Shown: in pieces, positions 27,066 to 36,268 of the stretch
How positions within the stretch are numbered: position 1 is the first letter of the stretch
How the letters are laid out: every line of letters starts with the position of its first letter
NCBI GenBank assembly: GCA_046518185.1
Contig: JBKGRZ010000001.1
Span: 372,001-436,000 of the forward strand
Reading direction: 5' to 3'
DNA: 64,000 bases
Source of the DNA: Scandinavium vulneris_A
Lineage (GTDB): Bacteria > Pseudomonadota > Gammaproteobacteria > Enterobacterales > Enterobacteriaceae
The notes under the pieces: model-generated
What the model was told of the DNA's origin: nothing
Databases searched by the model: none
What the model saw: only the letters and a program-made list of their open reading frames with translations
Translations under genes and position numbers: made by a program

Positions 27066-27413
27066 TTATGTCAATAGTCAGAATCCCTTACCAAAACATT
27101 AAAGCCAGGACGATATTGGCTTGTATTTCTCATTCGTTTAATTACGTTATCAATAAATTAAAAATTCAACCTTATCACTTCCAACTCAATAAGTTACCGA
27201 ATCGCCAAGGTGCTCAGCATTGCGTTCTCCCAACTTGTGCCTTGCGTCAAATAGTTGTGGTTACGTATTATCTTTCTTGTAGAAAGCAGGTGAGCACTAT
27301 TATTAAATCATTATCACTTGCGCCCCAGCCATTTCATTTGCCTTCTACTGAATTCACTTAATAAAAAATCACCTCACCCGGATGTTAAATCTAATAATAC
27401 TTAAGGACTCTCT
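27066..27413 (+). promoter_or_regulatory. Upstream region of fimbrial operon 1
   Basis: 348 bases, AT-rich, with no credible gene; a 97-codon frame at 27068 has no domain or ribosome site. A possible sigma-70 promoter is TTGCGT (27242) and TATTAT (27266), with 18-base spacing. No inverted repeats of a fim-type invertible switch were found. Confidence 0.35.
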
Positions 27414-27956
27414 ATGAAATTAAATACCCTTGTCTACACTTCGTTAACTGCCGCGTTATTTACAGTAACAGCCGCCCATGCCGCGCCAGTTACCGTCTCG
27501 GGTGGAACCATTAATTTTGAAGGACAGGTGGTGGATGCTGCCTGCTCTGTGGGAACAACCTCTGCAAACCAGACCGTCACCCTGGATCAGGTTCAGAGCA
27601 CGAAACTGGCTACTGCGGGCCAGGCGGCTGGGCAGCAACAGCCGTTCAGCATCAGCCTTGAAGGTTGTGATAGCTCCGTGAGCACCAATGCAGGCGTTAC
27701 TTTTAATGGTCAGGCTGATCTTACTACCACCACCGCCCTGGCGAACACCGCTGGCGCGGGCTCGGCCACCAATGTTGCGTTGCAGCTGTATGGCCCGGAT
27801 GGCAAAGAACTGGGATTAGGAACCGACTCATCGACCATTACCCTGACCGACGGTCAAAATCAAATTCCATTTAGTGTGGACTATATCGCTACAGGTGCGG
27901 CAGCAACTGCCGGTGCTGTTTCTGCGACCGCCACGTTTAACGTCAATTATTCCTGA
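27414..27956 (+). CDS. Major fimbrial subunit (operon 1)
   Basis: 180 residues. A signal peptide ends ...TAAHA. The mature chain has the FimA-type pilin fold: NFEGQVVDAACSVG with the first cysteine, LEGCDSS with the second, and a C-terminal beta-zipper ATFNVNYS. The start follows AAGGACTCTCT. It is first in a pilin-chaperone-usher-adhesin-minor-minor-chaperone operon and is separated from the chaperone by a hairpin, as expected for the most abundant subunit. Confidence 0.92.
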   Translation: MKLNTLVYTSLTAALFTVTAAHAAPVTVSGGTINFEGQVVDAACSVGTTSANQTVTLDQVQSTKLATAGQAAGQQQPFSISLEGCDSSVSTNAGVTFNGQADLTTTTALANTAGAGSATNVALQLYGPDGKELGLGTDSSTITLTDGQNQIPFSVDYIATGAAATAGAVSATATFNVNYS

Positions 27957-27963
27957 TAAATTG

Positions 27964-27990
27964 CCCTCCGTTTTATACGGAGGGTGTTTT
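27964..27990 (+). terminator. Attenuating hairpin after major pilin 1
   Basis: CCCTCCGT / ACGGAGGG stem, 5-base loop, then TGTTTTAAA, 7 bases past the pilin stop. Such partial terminators in pilus operons keep pilin in excess over chaperone and usher. Confidence 0.75.
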
Positions 27991-28035
27991 AAATGCTGTT
28001 TAGGGACAGCCACGCTGTTTAAAGGGATAACTCCA

Positions 28036-28746
28036 ATGAAAATAGAAAACACACCACTCAGTCGAAAATTTCTGAAGAATGTTTGCACCGGCAGCCTGTT
28101 GGCTATGATGTTGGTTTCTTCTGCCAGTGCCGGAGGCATTGCATTGGGAGCGACGCGCGTTATTTATCCGCAAGGCGCCAGAGAAGCATCACTGTCACTG
28201 AGTAATACCTCCAGTAGTGACATCTTTTTAATCCAATCGTGGGTAGCTAATGCAGACGGTAGCAAATCAACCGATTTTGTATTGACACCGCCATTGTTCA
28301 CCATGAAACCAAAAAAAGAGAATACGCTGCGTATTATGTATACCGGCCCGGCCTTGCCCACTGACCGGGAAAGCGTGTTTTATCTTAACAGTAAGGCTAT
28401 TCCCTCCGTTGATAAAAACAGTCTGAAGGGGAATACCCTGCAGATTGCTACTCAGAGTGTTATTAAATTATTTGTCCGCCCGAAACATCTCCCAACGCCT
28501 TCGGCGGATGCGGCCAAAAGTCTAACCTGCCATATAGAAGGTGGCCGGGTGACGTTTAAAAATCCGTCTCCTTATTTTGTGACTCTTGTGCAGTTCTTCG
28601 TTGGCGCGCAGAAATTACCGAATTCGATGGTCTCGCCGAAGGGATCGCTGACGGTGAATGTGCCAGGCCATAAAAACGGGACCGTGTCCTTCCAGACGGT
28701 CAATGACTATGGCGCAAATACGGCAAAACAGACCTGCGGCGCGTAA
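28036..28746 (+). CDS. Periplasmic fimbrial chaperone (operon 1)
   Basis: 236 residues from the ATG at 28036 (MKIENTPLSRK); longer frames upstream run through the hairpin. Signal peptide ends ...SSASA. The PapD-like fold shows ALGATRVIYPQGA, ENTLRIMYTG and VIKLFVRPKHLP, which are standard chaperone motifs. The second domain includes NPSPYFVTLVQF. It caps pilin subunits by donor-strand complementation in the periplasm and hands them to the usher encoded 3 bases downstream. Confidence 0.93.
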   Translation: MKIENTPLSRKFLKNVCTGSLLAMMLVSSASAGGIALGATRVIYPQGAREASLSLSNTSSSDIFLIQSWVANADGSKSTDFVLTPPLFTMKPKKENTLRIMYTGPALPTDRESVFYLNSKAIPSVDKNSLKGNTLQIATQSVIKLFVRPKHLPTPSADAAKSLTCHIEGGRVTFKNPSPYFVTLVQFFVGAQKLPNSMVSPKGSLTVNVPGHKNGTVSFQTVNDYGANTAKQTCGA

Positions 28747-28749
28747 CGC

Positions 28750-31344
28750 ATGTCAGTGCAGATAAAAACGTTTCACCTCGCGCCTTTGGCTTTTGCAATA
28801 GCAATGGCCTCAGCCAATGCTAACGCCGAGGCGTATTTCAACCCCGCGTTTTTATCTGACGATCCCTCCGCCGTGGCTGATTTATCCCGCTTTGAAGGGG
28901 GGGCTCAGGCTCCCGGCACGTATCGTGTCGATGTGTATATCAATGACACATTCCAGTACCGAAAGGATATTCAGTTCCAGGCCACCACCGCCCTTCCATC
29001 TGCCCGAGCCGATGATACCGGATTGGTGCCTTGTCTGACGCCCGTCATGCTCAGCGCCATGGGCGTGAATACCGAAGGGCAACCCGCCCTGGCAAACGCC
29101 GCCCCGGACAAATGCCTGGATCTCGCATCTGCCATTGAAGGGGGGAACACCCAATTTAACTTTGAGCAGCTTCGGCTGGATATCAGCGTGCCGCAGGCGA
29201 TGATGAACAATTCGGCTCGTGGTTATATTCCACCTTCACAGTGGGACGATGGGATCAATGCGCTGATGCTGAACTATAACTTCAGCGGATCAAACAGTGA
29301 CGATCGGCACAGCGGTGCCAATAATAACTACTTTCTTGGCCTGAACAGTGGATTGAATCTCGGGGCATGGCGTCTGCGTGATTACTCCACCTGGAACTAC
29401 TCCAGCAACAGCGGCCATAGCCAGAATGACTGGCAGCACATCAATACGTTTCTCGAACGGGCTATCATTCCATTACGTAGTGAACTGGTGATTGGCGACG
29501 GCACGACACCCTCAGACGTGTTTGACAGCCTTGGTTTTCGCGGAGTGCAACTGGCATCCGATGACAACATGTTACCTGACAGTTTGCGCGGCTTTGCGCC
29601 GACCATTCGTGGTATTGCCCGCAGCCACGCGCAGGTGACCATTCGCCAGAATGGCTACACCATCTATCAAAGCTACGTCCCACCCGGAGCGTTCGAAATC
29701 AACGACCTTTTCCCTACCTCATCGAGTGGTGACCTTGTGGTCGAGGTGAAGGAAACGGACGGCACCATCAACGTCTATACCGTGCCCTACGCTTCCGTGC
29801 CGGTGCTACAGCGTGAAGGCCGTATAAAATATGCGCTCACCGCAGGGAAATACCGCAGCAGCTCGGATCAGCAGGAGGATGTGAATTTTGCCCAGTCTAC
29901 GGTGATCTGGGGCCTTCCTGCCGGATTCACGGCTTACGGCGGCACACAACTCGCCGAAAACTACACCGCCTTCGCCCTGGGGATGGGCGTAAACATTGGC
30001 ACCTTTGGCGCGTTATCGATGGATGTGACTCAGGCCAACAGTACGCTTGCGGATGACAGTCAACACAGCGGCGCATCGCTGCGTTTCTTATACGGTAAAT
30101 CGCTTAACAGTACCGGGACGAACTTTCAGTTGGTGGGTTACCGCTATTCAACGGAAGGCTTTTACACCCTGGAAGAAAGTAGCTGGAAACAGATGAACGG
30201 ATACGTGCAAACCCCGCACGAGGACGACGCGTTATCCCAACCTACTGAGACCAGCTCTTACAACCTGCGCAATAAAAAACGCGACAAAGTGCAGTTCAAT
30301 ATTTCCCAACAACTGGGAAGCAGCGGTTCTGTCTACATCAACGGCAGCCGTCAGAGCTACTGGCAAACGGGAGCCGTTAATACACTTTTGCAGACAGGTT
30401 ACAGCGGCAATGTATCCGGCATTTCATGGACCGTGAACTACAGCTACAACAAAATACCGGGTCTGCACGAAGCGGATAATCGCGTGGCCCTTGGGATTTC
30501 CATCCCGCTAAGCCAATGGCTGAGCCCAGCCGGGGACGTTACCCGCCAGCAACGCAATGCCTATGCCTCCTATAGCATCAGCAATGATACCCATGGACAC
30601 ACGACGCAAAACGCCGGGTTAAGCGGAACATTGCTTACGGATAACAACCTCAATTACAACATTCAACAGGGGTATCAGAACCAGGGCAACGGTGCCAGCG
30701 GCTCCGTGGGGGTGAATTACGATGGCTCCTGGGGCAGCGCCAACGCAGGTTATAACTACAGTGATAATGGCGACTATCAACAGGTCAATTATGGCCTGAG
30801 CGGGTCGATTGTCGCGCATCGTAATGGCGTGACGCTGTCACAACCATTGGGTGAAACGAATGTGCTGATAGCCGCTCCCGGTGCGGACGATGTGAAAATC
30901 GAAGGCAACGCCGGACTGCGTACCGACTGGCGGGGTTATGCGATTGTCCCTTACGCCACCACTTATCGCCGTAACCGAATGGCACTGGATACCACCTCGC
31001 TACCTGACGACGTCGACCTGGATGATACGGCTGTTAACGTTATCCCTACCCGTGGGGCATTGGTCCGCGCCCGGTTCGACACCCATGTTGGCGCCCGCGC
31101 CCTGCTGAGTCTGACCCACAATGGCAACGTGGTGCCCTTTGGCGCGATGGTCACCAGCGAAGAGGGGAACAGCAGCATTGTTGGGGATGATGGACAGGTT
31201 TATCTGTCTGGTCTATCGCAGAAGGGAAGGCTGACGGTTCGCTGGGGTGACGGTGACAAGCGGCAATGTACGGTGACCTACACCCTGCCAGACGATGCAG
31301 CCAGTCAGGTAATTAACAAATTAACGCGAGAATGCCTGTCATGA
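28750..31344 (+). CDS. Fimbrial outer-membrane usher (operon 1)
   Basis: 864 residues. The signal peptide runs to ...ANANA, then AYFNPAFLSDDPSAVADLSRFEGG, the usher N-terminal domain, and a 24-strand barrel with plug. Typical segments include GFAPTIRGIARSHAQVTIRQNG, YVPPGAFEINDLFPTSSSGDL, and the C-terminal domains FGAMVTSEEGNSSIVGDDGQVYLSGL. Length and motifs match FimD-type ushers. It secretes and assembles the chaperone-subunit complexes. The stop overlaps the adhesin start (ATGA). Confidence 0.95.
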   Translation: MSVQIKTFHLAPLAFAIAMASANANAEAYFNPAFLSDDPSAVADLSRFEGGAQAPGTYRVDVYINDTFQYRKDIQFQATTALPSARADDTGLVPCLTPVMLSAMGVNTEGQPALANAAPDKCLDLASAIEGGNTQFNFEQLRLDISVPQAMMNNSARGYIPPSQWDDGINALMLNYNFSGSNSDDRHSGANNNYFLGLNSGLNLGAWRLRDYSTWNYSSNSGHSQNDWQHINTFLERAIIPLRSELVIGDGTTPSDVFDSLGFRGVQLASDDNMLPDSLRGFAPTIRGIARSHAQVTIRQNGYTIYQSYVPPGAFEINDLFPTSSSGDLVVEVKETDGTINVYTVPYASVPVLQREGRIKYALTAGKYRSSSDQQEDVNFAQSTVIWGLPAGFTAYGGTQLAENYTAFALGMGVNIGTFGALSMDVTQANSTLADDSQHSGASLRFLYGKSLNSTGTNFQLVGYRYSTEGFYTLEESSWKQMNGYVQTPHEDDALSQPTETSSYNLRNKKRDKVQFNISQQLGSSGSVYINGSRQSYWQTGAVNTLLQTGYSGNVSGISWTVNYSYNKIPGLHEADNRVALGISIPLSQWLSPAGDVTRQQRNAYASYSISNDTHGHTTQNAGLSGTLLTDNNLNYNIQQGYQNQGNGASGSVGVNYDGSWGSANAGYNYSDNGDYQQVNYGLSGSIVAHRNGVTLSQPLGETNVLIAAPGADDVKIEGNAGLRTDWRGYAIVPYATTYRRNRMALDTTSLPDDVDLDDTAVNVIPTRGALVRARFDTHVGARALLSLTHNGNVVPFGAMVTSEEGNSSIVGDDGQVYLSGLSQKGRLTVRWGDGDKRQCTVTYTLPDDAASQVINKLTRECLS

Positions 31345-32372
31345 AGTGTTTCTCTTTCAAAAATTTCTGCCTGATTGCCCTGCTGACGCTTCTGACCCGT
31401 AACGTTCAGGCTTACACGTACACCTGCTCAGCCAAAAGCGGGACGCCGACCGTCCTCGCTGGCAATTTTGGCACCGTCAGCATCAGCGACCCGACGCAAA
31501 ACTCGGCGGGCCAAACCTTTGATGCCGCCGCGCAATGGAATACGGGTAAAAAAGTACCGGTGAAATGTGATACGCCAAATTCCACTTCAGGCCGACGGTT
31601 TACCGCCACATCACCCCTGGTTGAAAGCTCAAATGATGGCACTCGCACATGGTATCGGGTCAATGAATATCTCGATACGGCCATAAAAATCCTTGCTGGG
31701 AGATTGAGATACATTCCATTTTCTAATCTTTACACCGCTTCAGGTAATGACTCAAACGGCAATACGCAAATGACTGCCGGAACGTCCGGGGCTATCGATC
31801 TTAAGGTAGTGCGCCCGTTTGTCGGCACCACTTCGTTTGATAACATCCATATCGCCGACCTGTTTCTGTCGCACAAAAGTGGCGTGTATAGCCCAACCCC
31901 GATTGCTGAAGTCTTTTTATCTGGCATCGTCTCTGTTCCACAGAATTGTGTGATCAATGCCGGAACGATCATCAGCGTCAATCTGGGAACGATCTATGCC
32001 TCCGATTTCACGACTCCCGGCGAAAAGCCCGCCAACTACACCCCAAAATCATTCAGCGTGCCTGTTCAGTGTAACTATGGCGCCTCGCTGGCCAACCTGA
32101 CACTGCGCGTGGATGGAACCGCATCAGCGGACAACAGCAACGCCCTGCAATCGGATAACCCTGATGTCGGGGTGATTGTTACCGACCAGAACGGAACCGT
32201 GCTGGCACCGAATAATGTAAACAGTTCGCTACCGCTGCAACTCAACGCGGTGGATGATGACAACTATTCCACCACGGTCACGCTCGAGGCCTATCCGGTT
32301 AACACCACCGGCAAACCGCCTGCCGAAGGCACATTCACCACACTGGCGCTGCTGCGCATTGACTTTGCCTGA
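31341..32372 (+). CDS. Fimbrial tip adhesin (operon 1)
   Basis: 343 residues from the ATG at 31341, overlapping the usher stop by 4 bases. An ATG 9 bases earlier is less likely. A signal peptide ends ...RNVQA. The N-terminal half (YTYTCSAKSGTPTVLAGNFG to about 200) is a receptor-binding-type domain without close resemblance to anything I can name. The C-terminal half (SVPQNCVINAGTIISVNLG ... FTTLALLRIDFA) is a pilin domain. A two-domain subunit right after the usher is the FimH-type adhesin position. Receptor unknown. Confidence 0.85.
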   Translation: MKCFSFKNFCLIALLTLLTRNVQAYTYTCSAKSGTPTVLAGNFGTVSISDPTQNSAGQTFDAAAQWNTGKKVPVKCDTPNSTSGRRFTATSPLVESSNDGTRTWYRVNEYLDTAIKILAGRLRYIPFSNLYTASGNDSNGNTQMTAGTSGAIDLKVVRPFVGTTSFDNIHIADLFLSHKSGVYSPTPIAEVFLSGIVSVPQNCVINAGTIISVNLGTIYASDFTTPGEKPANYTPKSFSVPVQCNYGASLANLTLRVDGTASADNSNALQSDNPDVGVIVTDQNGTVLAPNNVNSSLPLQLNAVDDDNYSTTVTLEAYPVNTTGKPPAEGTFTTLALLRIDFA

Positions 32373-32383
32373 GGGAGAAGAAA

Positions 32384-32902
32384 ATGACTAACCGGATCTT
32401 CATGCTGATTGGGCTGTTGGCACTGGCAGCAGGCGTTCATGCTGAAACGTATAACCTGCAGTTGACCGGCACGATCCTCTCCCGGACCTGCGAAGTGGAG
32501 AGCACTACGCAGACGGTCGACATCGGTCAGTTTTCCGCGAATACCTTTCCCGTCACAGGCAGCGTCAGTGCGGCAAAGTCGTTTGACATAAAACTCACCG
32601 GCTGTGGTTCCGCAGCCACCGGAACGCTCATCAGCTTTACGGGAAATAGTGACAGTGACAATCCTGTCCTTTTAGCGCTTTCTGATACAAGTACAGCGGG
32701 GGGTATGGCCACGGGTATTGGCGTTGAACTTCTCGACAGCCAGCAGAAAACACTGGCGATCAACAGCGCCTCAGCCCCCTTCTATGCGCTACAACCTGGG
32801 GACAACACCCTATCCTTTTCTCTGCGATATAAATCTACTCAGGATGTCGTTACCCCCGGTAATGCCACCGCGGTAATGTATTTTGATCTGCAGTATCAAT
32901 AG
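32384..32902 (+). CDS. Minor fimbrial subunit (operon 1, first)
   Basis: 172 residues with a signal peptide ending ...AGVHA. Pilin fold with paired cysteines in LSRTCEVES and LTGCGSAATG and a C-terminal VMYFDLQYQ strand. It starts 11 bases after the adhesin stop, following GGGAGAAGAAA. Likely an adaptor or tip-fibrillum subunit. Confidence 0.9.
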   Translation: MTNRIFMLIGLLALAAGVHAETYNLQLTGTILSRTCEVESTTQTVDIGQFSANTFPVTGSVSAAKSFDIKLTGCGSAATGTLISFTGNSDSDNPVLLALSDTSTAGGMATGIGVELLDSQQKTLAINSASAPFYALQPGDNTLSFSLRYKSTQDVVTPGNATAVMYFDLQYQ

Positions 32903-32911
32903 GAGTTACCG

Positions 32912-33442
32912 ATGCTACGCCCTCGGATTCGTCAATATATCGTTCTCTTGATGGCCGGTGTGTGGGCAGCACCCAGCCCTGCACATGATGGTACCGTCAA
33001 CGTGACCGGAAAAATTGTGGATAATACCTGTGCCGTATCGGCAGAATCGAGCAGCCTTCTGGTCACATTTGGTAACGTCAGCAGCAAGCGTTTTGCCCGG
33101 CAAGGCGACGGCAGCCGTTACCAGCCTTTCACCATTAAACTGGAACGCTGTGGCGCGAGCGCCAGCAACGTCAGCGTGACCTTCTACGGCGATGCCGACA
33201 GCCATAATCCCGCGTTACTGAGGCTGACGCCCGAAGCGGGAGTAGCAACTGGCATCGCTATCGCATTGTATGACAACGACAAAAACCTGATTCCGCTCGA
33301 TCAGCCCGGGGGCGGTACCCCATTGACCCCAAACCAGACCAGCGTATGGCTTAACTTCTACGCACGCTATCTCGCCAACGGCGATTCGGTCTCATCTGGC
33401 CCTGCAAATGCCTCAGCTACCTTTATGCTCAATTATGCGTAA
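32912..33442 (+). CDS. Minor fimbrial subunit (operon 1, second)
   Basis: 176 residues with a signal peptide ending ...PSPA and HDGTVNVTGKIVDNTCAVS at the mature start. The second cysteine is in LERCGASAS and the chain ends ATFMLNYA. It is the second minor pilin in the operon. Its last codons overlap the following chaperone start by 8 bases, which couples their translation. Confidence 0.9.
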   Translation: MLRPRIRQYIVLLMAGVWAAPSPAHDGTVNVTGKIVDNTCAVSAESSSLLVTFGNVSSKRFARQGDGSRYQPFTIKLERCGASASNVSVTFYGDADSHNPALLRLTPEAGVATGIAIALYDNDKNLIPLDQPGGGTPLTPNQTSVWLNFYARYLANGDSVSSGPANASATFMLNYA

Positions 33443-34127
33443 TATCATTTTTATCAGCCTGATAGGTTTAACCACCAGCATGTGCGCGCAGGCAGGGGTT
33501 ATTATCGGCGCAACCCGGGTGGTCTACAGCGAGCAACAAAAAAGTGTCGCGGTATCCTTACGCAATAACAGCCCTTTCGCCTGGCTCATCAACAGCAAAA
33601 TCAGCACGGGCGGCAGTTGGGCAGGCATTCTGCCCTCAGCGCAAAAAGCGCCCTTTGTCATTACGCCCCCGCTGTTTGCCCTGAAGGCCGGACGGGAGAG
33701 TACGCTGCGGATAATGTACACCGGCGCAGCGCTGCCGAGGGGTCGAGAAAGCGTTTTCACCTTGAGTATCGCGACCATTCCTTCCGCAAAGATGCAGGAT
33801 AACAGCGTCGAAGTTGCCATCCGTTCGCGGTTGAAACTCTTCTATCGACCTTCTGACCTCGCGGGTTCGGCGCAAGACGCATTTCAGCAACTTCGCTGGT
33901 CAAAGCACAACCACCAGCTGTGGGTCGAAAACCCTACGCCTTACTATGTCACTCTCTTTAATTTGCAGCTGAATGGGCATGAGATTCGCCACGCAGGAAT
34001 GGTGGCCCCGTACAGTCGGCGTCACATTAACGGCTGCACAAAGGCGGTTCAATGCACCATTCGCTGGCAGGGAATCAATGATTTTGGTCGCGTGATGCCG
34101 GTGATGCAGAGCGACCTCGCCCGATAA
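33435..34127 (+). CDS. Second periplasmic fimbrial chaperone (operon 1)
   Basis: 230 residues from the ATG at 33435, inside the end of the preceding pilin gene. Signal peptide ends ...MCAQA. PapD-like motifs are IIGATRVVYSEQQKSVAVSL, ESTLRIMYTG and RLKLFYRPSDL. Operon 1 thus carries two chaperones, one at each end, which is less usual and suggests a dedicated chaperone for some minor subunits. It is convergent with the first LysR gene with only 2 bases between the stops and no terminator. Confidence 0.92.
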   Translation: MRNIIFISLIGLTTSMCAQAGVIIGATRVVYSEQQKSVAVSLRNNSPFAWLINSKISTGGSWAGILPSAQKAPFVITPPLFALKAGRESTLRIMYTGAALPRGRESVFTLSIATIPSAKMQDNSVEVAIRSRLKLFYRPSDLAGSAQDAFQQLRWSKHNHQLWVENPTPYYVTLFNLQLNGHEIRHAGMVAPYSRRHINGCTKAVQCTIRWQGINDFGRVMPVMQSDLAR

Positions 34128-34129
34128 CT

Positions 34130-35017
34130 TCAGAGCAAACGTTGGATTTTTTTTATCATCTGCTGAAACAGCGGATCGTTGATAAAAGAATGGTGGTAGT
34201 GCAAATAACATTCATAGGTCAGATGTAAATCATCAGGCAGGCTGTAGAGCGTCACCGGTAGAATTGTCTCCAGTTTACGGCCTATGTGTACCGGCATTCG
34301 GGTTACGGTATCGGAATAGGCGCAAAGCAGCACGGCGTTCAGGGAGCTACTGGAAACGCAGACTGAGGTTTGTTGGTCGAACAGATTGCGAAAACTCTGC
34401 GTCTGCTCGATATCCTCACTGACAAAATACATCCCACGTGACCACAACGCATGTCTGTTTTCATGCCAGTCCTGAGTGGTAAACCGCTCACCAATGGAGG
34501 GATGATCTTTGCGGGCAATCATACCGACGTGTGTAGAAAACAGTTTCACCTGAATGATCGAACTATCAACCTGGAGTCTTGAACCCACGTCGATATCAAC
34601 TTCTTTATTTCTTAGCGCTGCCAGCCGACGGGCCTCATCCTGATCGCTTGAAACATAGCGCAGCCCAGGCTCAGGTTCAGCACTGGGTTCCCATGCCATA
34701 GCGAGCAGGAACTCCAGCAAGGTATAGGTGCTGATAATAAAAGTTCGATTAGACGTTGCGGCTCCGGCATCATCGGAGGCAAGCGACGCAACGATGTCCT
34801 GGTAACGCTGACTGAGCTCAGTGGCCAGGGTATTTGGTTTCATTCCCTCTTTAGTGCGGAAAAACAGGGCTGAGCCAGTGGTTTTACGCGCCTTATTGAT
34901 CAGATAGCTCACCGCGCCTGGCGTCACCTGTAACACCTGTGCCGCTTTGGTGACGCTGCCTGCGGTACTCAACGTATACACAGCCTTGAGTACCTTGATA
35001 TCCAGCTCTACGCTCAT
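34130..35017 (-). CDS. LysR-type regulator, fimbrial cluster copy 1
   Basis: 295 residues from the ATG at 35017 (a TTG two codons earlier is possible). N-terminal helix-turn-helix: LDIKVLKAVYTLSTAGSVTKAAQVLQVTPGAVSYLINK. The substrate-binding-like domain shares blocks with the two regulators to its right: VDIDVG, LWSRG and a C-terminal CYLHYHHSFINDPL. The three look like paralogues. It is transcribed toward fimbrial operon 1 and divergent from copy 2. A role in fimbrial gene control is inferred from position. Confidence 0.88.
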   Translation of the reverse strand: MSVELDIKVLKAVYTLSTAGSVTKAAQVLQVTPGAVSYLINKARKTTGSALFFRTKEGMKPNTLATELSQRYQDIVASLASDDAGAATSNRTFIISTYTLLEFLLAMAWEPSAEPEPGLRYVSSDQDEARRLAALRNKEVDIDVGSRLQVDSSIIQVKLFSTHVGMIARKDHPSIGERFTTQDWHENRHALWSRGMYFVSEDIEQTQSFRNLFDQQTSVCVSSSSLNAVLLCAYSDTVTRMPVHIGRKLETILPVTLYSLPDDLHLTYECYLHYHHSFINDPLFQQMIKKIQRLL

Positions 35018-35153
35018 TTCCAATTATCCTTCATCTCGCTATGAGCAGTAGTATAGCCACAAATACAGAATTAAATTAACCAAAAGGCGAGATTATCAAT
35101 GATATTTAGTATGTCTGTTTTACTTTTTAAAGGAATTAAATATTAAGGTTAAG

Positions 35154-35238
35154 TGTTTTTAAAACAATGAGTTATAATCGACATCTTTCTAAATTTAACA
35201 CCTTGGCCATTTTTAAGTATTGTCTGAGAAGTGTTAAA
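35154..35238. promoter_or_regulatory. Repeated GTGTTWAAA motifs and a promoter between divergent LysR genes
   Basis: A 13-bp palindrome TGTTTTTAAAACA (35154-35166) is followed by a perfect TATAAT (35173-35178). An inverted pair TTTAACAC (35194-35201) and GTGTTAAA (35231-35238) lies beyond. All share the core GTGTTWAAA. These are candidate binding sites for one or more of the LysR proteins, and the TATAAT is a candidate -10 for copy 2. Confidence 0.5.
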
Positions 35239-35344
35239 ACATTACCTTTCATAGGGCATCGTGTTTACCCGACACCCGTATTATAAAGCCTGAATTTGCA
35301 CACAGTTTTATACATAATCCTCTGCCTTGCTGGAGCGTTAACGC

Positions 35345-36268
35345 ATGTCTCAGACCATAGAGTTAAAATTATTAAAAATCATCAACACTTTGGTGATATG
35401 TGGCAGCGTGAAAACAACAGCGAAGATGTTGAATTTAAGTCCTGCAGCCATCAGTTACTCATTAAAAAAGCTCCGGGAAATCACCGGTGAACACCTGTTT
35501 ATTCGTACCCGAACAGGGATGAAACCCAATAGTACGGCGTATGAACTCAGCCAGCGATATCAAAAACATTTCGCCGCTGATTATGAAGGCGAGCATGATG
35601 CTGATCGTCAGGAATCAACAGAACTTACGATCCTGACCTATTCCCCTATTGAAATGATGCTGTCAGCATCAATCGCGAATCTTGAACAACACGTACATCA
35701 CGACCGCTATGTCTTTTTACCTTACACAACCCACGTAAGCGAACGACTGGACAATCTGATTAACAAAAATGCCTACATTGATATTGGCGCTGAATTACCA
35801 CAGGATGCGGCCATAAGTAAAGTGAAATTATTTAGCTCGAACATTTCAATACTCGCAGGAATAAACAACACGACGCTTCCTGAAAAATTTAGCGGTAAAG
35901 ATCTGCATCACATTAAACATGCTTTATGGTCTTCGTTAGGGGATTATTATTGCGAAAGCCTGGAGGTATCTGCTGAAGTGAAAAAATATATCCAGGAACG
36001 CGATGTTGCGGTGGTCTCCGGCAGCATTATTAATATGGTGGAATTCTGCGCAAGAAGTGAGTGCATTATGCTGATCCCGGATGTGTTTCTTCCCCTGTTT
36101 TGCAGAACATTTCCGGTCAGATCCATTGCGCTTCCTGCCGAGCTACGCATGAAGCACGACTGCTATATCCACTTCAATAACCGGGTGACCGAAAGCCCGC
36201 TCATGACTCGGTCAATTGATGACATCATCCGTTCGGTTAAGTCCACTTTTATCAGTCAGTCACCATGA
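35345..36268 (+). CDS. LysR-type regulator, fimbrial cluster copy 2
   Basis: 307 residues. Helix-turn-helix: IELKLLKIINTLVICGSVKTTAKMLNLSPAAISYSLKK, followed by EHLFIRTRTGMKPNSTAYELSQRYQ, very like copy 1. The effector domain has YIDIGAELPQD and a C-terminal CYIHFNNRVTESPL. The stop overlaps the start of copy 3 (ATGA), so the two are co-translated. Codon use is more AT-rich than in the fimbrial genes. Confidence 0.88.
   Translation: MSQTIELKLLKIINTLVICGSVKTTAKMLNLSPAAISYSLKKLREITGEHLFIRTRTGMKPNSTAYELSQRYQKHFAADYEGEHDADRQESTELTILTYSPIEMMLSASIANLEQHVHHDRYVFLPYTTHVSERLDNLINKNAYIDIGAELPQDAAISKVKLFSSNISILAGINNTTLPEKFSGKDLHHIKHALWSSLGDYYCESLEVSAEVKKYIQERDVAVVSGSIINMVEFCARSECIMLIPDVFLPLFCRTFPVRSIALPAELRMKHDCYIHFNNRVTESPLMTRSIDDIIRSVKSTFISQSP

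Noticed and set aside
27068..27361. 97-codon frame before fimbrial operon 1
   Set aside because: Lacks ribosome site and any domain; looks like promoter DNA.
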